Source of the DNA: Tateyamaria sp.
Lineage (GTDB): Bacteria; Pseudomonadota; Alphaproteobacteria; Rhodobacterales; Rhodobacteraceae
NCBI GenBank assembly: GCA_018668195.1
Contig: JABITU010000222.1
Location: 1-9,743 of the forward strand
Direction of reading: 5' to 3'
DNA: 9,743 nt
The notes under the pieces were generated by a model. That model ran no database searches. It was not told the DNA's origin and was given only the letters and a program-made list of their open reading frames with translations. A program made the translations under genes and the position numbers. This document shows, piece by piece, positions 6,543 to 9,743 of this stretch (within the stretch, counting starts at the first letter, position 1; every line of letters starts with the position of its first letter).

Positions 6543-7763
6543 CTACCTTTCCGATGTGCCCGATCGGGACACGGCATCAATGGCCACGGCCAGCAACAGG
6601 ATCGCGCCCGAGAACATCAGCTTGTCCGCAGCGCTCGCGCCAGACAAATCCAGCCCGTTACCAAGCGAACCGATAACCAGCGCCCCAAGGATCGCGTTCC
6701 ATACCGATCCACGCCCGCCAAACAATGAAGTGCCGCCAATGACCGCAGCGCCAATGGATTCCAGCAACAGCGAGCCACCGGCAAAGGCGGTGTAGCTGAC
6801 GGACCCAAACCGCGACGCACCAAAGATACCGCCGATCGCCGCCATAAGCCCGACGATGGCAAAGGCCGACACACGGATGCGTTTGACGTTTATGCCCACC
6901 CGCCGCGCACTTTCAGGATTGCCACCAACCGAGAAGACTGAGCGCCCGTATGGCGTGGACGTCGTGATCCACCCAACAAGCGCGGTGATCGCCATGAGAA
7001 GAACGATAAGGAGCGGAACCGAGCGATAGCTGTTCAGCGTCGCCACTGTCGCCAGCATGAGCGCTCCGAAAAACGCGATCTGACCCCAGACAGCTGCTGT
7101 GCTGTCCAACTCCAATCCGCGTGCCTTACGCTGCCCTTGCTTGCGCAGGCTTAGCCACGCGAAGGCCGCAATACATGCCAGTGCCAGCACCCAGCCAAAC
7201 ACGTCAGGCAGAAGAACCCGCGCAAATCCGCGCACAAAGGGATCACCAACATTCAGGTTTCCCGTCGGCAGGATTTTCTGCATCAGCCCCTGAAAACCGA
7301 GCAAGCCTGCCAGTGTCACAACGAAGGACGGAATGCCCACATAGGCGATCAGAACACCTTGCGCTGTGCCCATAATGATGCCAACGCCCATGACGATTAG
7401 GCAGGCAATCGGGCCAGGAACGCCAGCCAGTACCAACACTCCCAGAAGCGCGGCACAGACGCCAGCGGTTGCCGCAGCTGACAGATCAATGTCACCAAGC
7501 AGCAAAACAACGGTGATGCCGACTGCCAGCGTCGCAATCACGGCCGATTGCATGAAAAGGTTGTAGATGTTGCGCGGGCTGAGAAAAATGAACCGGATAT
7601 TTTCAGCATTCGGATCACCCCAGAATTCCCAAAGCGGAACGGCAAGACCGAAGTAGGCCCAGATCGCGGCAAGTGCCAATAGCACCGGCACGAAGGCTCC
7701 GAACCGAGTTTCGCGCATTATGCGCAGCCGGTCGATGAAAGAATGTTTGTGTTCAGGCTGCAT
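6543..7763 (-). CDS. Sugar ABC transporter permease (XylH/RbsC/FrcC type)
   Basis: This is the inner-membrane channel subunit of a carbohydrate-uptake ABC importer of the ribose/xylose class. The 406-residue protein has roughly ten hydrophobic segments, starting with FGAFVPVLLALAAIWAYFGL near residue 21. Family motifs include LGDIDLSAAATAG in the second membrane region, GIPSFVVTLAG in the middle, GRSVFSVGGNPESARRVGI in the cytoplasmic coupling loop that contacts the ATPase, and ESIGAAVIGGTSLFGGRGS near the C-terminus. Its length is close to XylH (about 393). An ATG at 7778 would add five residues; 7763 is chosen because GAGG lies six bases upstream of it. The start overlaps the ATPase stop by 11 bases, which suggests coupled synthesis. 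Only one permease gene is present, so a homodimer is expected, as in the RbsC and XylH systems. Confidence 0.93.
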   Translation of the reverse strand: MQPEHKHSFIDRLRIMRETRFGAFVPVLLALAAIWAYFGLAVPLWEFWGDPNAENIRFIFLSPRNIYNLFMQSAVIATLAVGITVVLLLGDIDLSAAATAGVCAALLGVLVLAGVPGPIACLIVMGVGIIMGTAQGVLIAYVGIPSFVVTLAGLLGFQGLMQKILPTGNLNVGDPFVRGFARVLLPDVFGWVLALACIAAFAWLSLRKQGQRKARGLELDSTAAVWGQIAFFGALMLATVATLNSYRSVPLLIVLLMAITALVGWITTSTPYGRSVFSVGGNPESARRVGINVKRIRVSAFAIVGLMAAIGGIFGASRFGSVSYTAFAGGSLLLESIGAAVIGGTSLFGGRGSVWNAILGALVIGSLGNGLDLSGASAADKLMFSGAILLLAVAIDAVSRSGTSER

Positions 7764-8568
7764 TGCCGGCCTCGTCATCCAGGCCGCGCGTCATCGCGAC
7801 GACAATTTCGTCAGGGGTGGTATCATCCTTGCGCCACGTTGCGACATTGCCGCCGTGACGCAGGACACAAATGCGGTCAGCGACCTCAAAGATGTCGCGC
7901 ATATTGTGAGAGATGTAGACGACTGCGTGGTTAGTATCGCGCAGCCGTTTGACCACATCGAGAACCTGCCGCGTTTGTGCAACGCCCAAGGCTGCCGTCG
8001 GTTCATCCAGCATGACGACCGATCCATCGGCACCAACTGCGCGGGCAATGGCAATTGCCTGACGTTGGCCGCCAGACAATCCACCGACCTTGGCGCGTAC
8101 TGATTGCAGCGTGCGCACCTGAAGACGGTCAATCGCCTCTTTTGCCTTCACTTCCATTTCAAGATCGTCGAGAGGACGCAAAAGACGCGGCAAAAAAGAC
8201 CAACCAGATTTGACCGGTTCGGCACCAAGGGAAAGGTTCGCCGCAACATCTAAATTCTCGCATAGTGCGAGATCTTGATAGACGATCTGGATGCCAAGAT
8301 CGCTTGCGTCATGAGGGGTATTCACAACCACTGGCGCTTCGTCGATGTAGAATTGGCCTTCGTCAGCGGCATGGGCCCCGGCCAGCACCTTCATCAGGGT
8401 GGACTTGCCCGCACCGTTGTCGCCGACCAGTGCCATAACCTCGCCACGGGCAACCTCAAAGTCGACACCGCGCAGGGCATGAACGCCACCAAATCGTTTG
8501 TGAATACCGCTCACACTAAGGTGAGGGGATGGGGCCACTGGCCCCACCTTGTTTTCATGTTTAGACAT
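7753..8568 (-). CDS. Sugar ABC transporter ATP-binding protein, single nucleotide-binding domain
   Basis: This 271-residue ATPase powers the importer. All nucleotide-binding motifs are present in order: Walker A GDNGAGKST (49-57), Q-loop Gln98 in IVYQD, signature LSGGQ (164-168), Walker B VVMLDEP with Glu189, and switch His221 in YISHN. The protein holds one nucleotide-binding domain, like FrcA-type fructose ATPases. XylG and RbsA instead carry two fused domains (about 500 residues), so this one should work as a homodimer. An ATG at 8619 would extend the protein by 17 residues into the binding-protein gene. The start at 8568 is preferred because it lies 11 bases after that gene's stop, with GGAA upstream (CGGAAAAAAC before ATG). 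The first codons contain a strong GC-rich hairpin (8530-8546), listed separately. The exact sugar cannot be read from an ATPase. Confidence 0.94.
   Translation of the reverse strand: MSKHENKVGPVAPSPHLSVSGIHKRFGGVHALRGVDFEVARGEVMALVGDNGAGKSTLMKVLAGAHAADEGQFYIDEAPVVVNTPHDASDLGIQIVYQDLALCENLDVAANLSLGAEPVKSGWSFLPRLLRPLDDLEMEVKAKEAIDRLQVRTLQSVRAKVGGLSGGQRQAIAIARAVGADGSVVMLDEPTAALGVAQTRQVLDVVKRLRDTNHAVVYISHNMRDIFEVADRICVLRHGGNVATWRKDDTTPDEIVVAMTRGLDDEAGNAA
8530..8546 (-). repeat. GC-rich inverted repeat (hairpin) near the ATPase start
   Basis: The sequence TGGGGCC-act-GGCCCCA forms a perfect 7-bp stem with a 3-base loop, inside ATPase codons 8-13. In the transcript it begins 22 bases after the ATPase ATG and about 33 bases after the binding-protein stop. 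No T-run follows, so it is not an intrinsic terminator. It could protect the binding-protein mRNA from 3' decay or reduce ATPase translation; both roles are inferred. Confidence 0.6.
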
Positions 8569-8579
8569 GTTTTTTCCGA

Positions 8580-9641
8580 TTAACGACAGAAAGTCGTTTC
8601 TGCGGCTTCGCCTTGGCACACCATCTCTTTGGTGATCGATGCGTCGTTGGCGATGACATAAGCTACACCGTCAACGCCAACAGCCGAATATGACCCAACG
8701 GGAACATAAGCGACGGTCGCGCCAACACCGTTTTCAACGGTTTGTGGAGCAAGGTCCGAGAAGTCCTCGCCATTGACCAAGCGTACGGTCACTTGCGCGG
8801 CTGCTGCGGCCATATCTTCAAGCGGACGCCAGCCACATTGGGTCTGCTTTCCAAGCAACATCAATTGCTGCGCCTGCACCGTGCAGTCCAGACCGGAGAC
8901 AGGAACCGTGCCCGCCATGCCTTGTTCTTCCATCGCGGCAATCGCCGCGCCGGCGTTACCATCGTTGGAGGACACCACGCCCTGAACATTATTGTTCAAC
9001 TGCGTCAAAGCCTGGTCCATGGATCGGCGTGCAATCGCCGGATCCCATCCTTGGGTCCAGTTTTCATAGCCCATCTTGCGCGCTCCGCTTTCGTAGAGCT
9101 GCGTTAACGCACGCAACTGACCATTGTGGATCACAGCCGCGTTCGGGTCAGTTGGAGACCCCTTGAGCATGACCAACGTGTCACCATCCTTGGTGTTGTT
9201 GATCACATGCATCGCCTGATCATAACCCATGCCTTCTAAATCAGCCTGAACCCAAAATGTAGTATTTGTCGAATTAATCATCCGGTCATAGGCAATCGTT
9301 GGCACGCCTTCTTCGGCCGCCGTGTCAGCGATGATCGCCGAGCTTTCGCCATCAATCGGGATCACGACCAGTACTTTTGCGCCTTGCGTTAAGGCTTGTT
9401 CTGCCTGCCGTTGCTGAACGGATGTGTCGTTGTTAGCGTTGAAAACTTCGACCTTCACGTCGGGGGCAATCGTAGCCATCGTACGGACAAAGGCTGCGGC
9501 ATCTTGTTGTTCCCAACGTGGGTTCACGTTTTCGGGCAACAGAAGAGCCACCATGTCCGCGGCAGCCACTGACTGGGCTGCAACACCTGCACTGACTATC
9601 ATGGTCGTCGCAAGTAAACCTTTCTTTATTGTAGAAAACAT
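8580..9641 (-). CDS. Periplasmic sugar-binding protein of ABC importer (XylF-like)
   Basis: This 353-residue protein is the substrate receptor of the importer and the first gene of the operon. A signal peptide is visible: KK near the N-terminus, a hydrophobic core (residues 9-22), then an AAA-D cleavage site that leaves a mature start near residue 29. The mature part has the periplasmic-binding-protein type I fold, with XylF-like blocks: VIPIDGES (93-100), VPTIAYDRMI (113-122), GSPTDPNA (161-168), VVSSNDGNAGAAI (222-234) and SGLDC (249-253), where XylF has SGQDA. Four cysteines (253, 269, 342, 352) remain in the mature part and could form two disulfides. The start at 9641 has an AGGAG Shine-Dalgarno six bases upstream. 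The residue change in the SGQDA-equivalent loop argues for a ligand other than xylose. The galactose-type enzymes downstream suggest a galacto- or anhydro-sugar, which is inference. Confidence 0.9.
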   Translation of the reverse strand: MFSTIKKGLLATTMIVSAGVAAQSVAAADMVALLLPENVNPRWEQQDAAAFVRTMATIAPDVKVEVFNANNDTSVQQRQAEQALTQGAKVLVVIPIDGESSAIIADTAAEEGVPTIAYDRMINSTNTTFWVQADLEGMGYDQAMHVINNTKDGDTLVMLKGSPTDPNAAVIHNGQLRALTQLYESGARKMGYENWTQGWDPAIARRSMDQALTQLNNNVQGVVSSNDGNAGAAIAAMEEQGMAGTVPVSGLDCTVQAQQLMLLGKQTQCGWRPLEDMAAAAAQVTVRLVNGEDFSDLAPQTVENGVGATVAYVPVGSYSAVGVDGVAYVIANDASITKEMVCQGEAAETTFCR

Positions 9642-9743
9642 CTTATTCTCCTAATTGATGTTTAGGCGCCTGCAAGGGCACTTTTTCGTCTGGTGGTTTT
9701 CCCGAAATTTCGGGTTGGATCAGGTAGTACGGCGTTGATTGAA
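9642..9743 (-). promoter_or_regulatory. Upstream leader of the operon with ribosome-binding site
   Basis: This 102-base stretch precedes the first gene and runs to the window edge. Read on the minus strand, AGGAG (complement of 9648-9652) lies six bases before the ATG. I could not identify a convincing -35/-10 pair, so the promoter is assumed rather than seen. The stretch also holds AGGCGCCT, an 8-bp palindrome at 9664-9671, and the longer palindrome listed separately. There is no sign of a coding sequence in this part. Confidence 0.5.
9701..9714. promoter_or_regulatory. Perfect 14-bp palindrome, candidate operator
   Basis: CCCGAAATTTCGGG is perfectly self-complementary and ends 60 bases upstream of the binding-protein start codon. 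Its position and dyad symmetry suit a dimeric regulator such as an IclR-, GntR- or LacI-family sugar-acid repressor. The regulator is not encoded in this window. The symmetry is directly seen; the operator role is inferred. Confidence 0.45.

Noticed and set aside
5804..6728. Two long plus-strand ORFs (227 and 238 residues) opposite the GMC, small-subunit and permease genes
   Set aside because: They overlap each other in different frames, have low-complexity Arg/His/Pro-rich translations and no recognisable domain. They are shadows of codon bias on the minus strand.

Overview
The window suggests a marine alphaproteobacterium, most likely of the Rhodobacterales/roseobacter group. This is inferred from moderate GC content, protein style and a sugar-catabolic operon built around an ABC importer; no rRNA or marker gene is present to prove it. 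Almost all of the DNA (331-9641) is one minus-strand operon of nine tightly packed genes. Every junction is an overlap of 4-14 bases or a gap of 6-11 bases, so a single polycistronic transcript running from right to left is expected.

In transcription order, the right part (9641 down to 6543) encodes a three-gene sugar ABC importer: a periplasmic XylF-like binding protein, a single-domain ATPase and a XylH/RbsC-type permease. The middle part (6536 down to 4484) encodes a two-subunit flavin dehydrogenase: a small gluconate-2-dehydrogenase-subunit-3-like protein and a GMC flavoprotein with a three-cysteine iron-sulfur motif. The left part (4473 down to 331) encodes an aldehyde dehydrogenase, an enolase-superfamily sugar-acid dehydratase/cycloisomerase, 2-dehydro-3-deoxygalactonate kinase (dgoK) and 2-dehydro-3-deoxy-6-phosphogalactonate aldolase (dgoA).

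Together the genes describe uptake of a galactose-configured sugar or derivative and its oxidation to a sugar acid or lactone. Dehydration or ring opening then gives 2-keto-3-deoxygalactonate, which is phosphorylated and cleaved to pyruvate and glyceraldehyde-3-phosphate. The aldehyde dehydrogenase, cycloisomerase, kinase and aldolase set is what the known marine catabolic route for 3,6-anhydrogalactose (from agar or carrageenan) requires. It also fits a De Ley-Doudoroff galactose route. The sequence alone does not fix the substrate. No regulator, lactonase or cytochrome c gene lies in the window.

The far left end (2-157, plus strand) holds the C-terminal end of a tyrosine recombinase, convergent with the operon, so the locus borders a mobile or island-type element. 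The 173 bases between them (158-330) contain no recognisable gene and no convincing terminator. The 102 bases upstream of the operon (9642-9743) contain a Shine-Dalgarno sequence and a perfect 14-bp palindrome that is a candidate operator.
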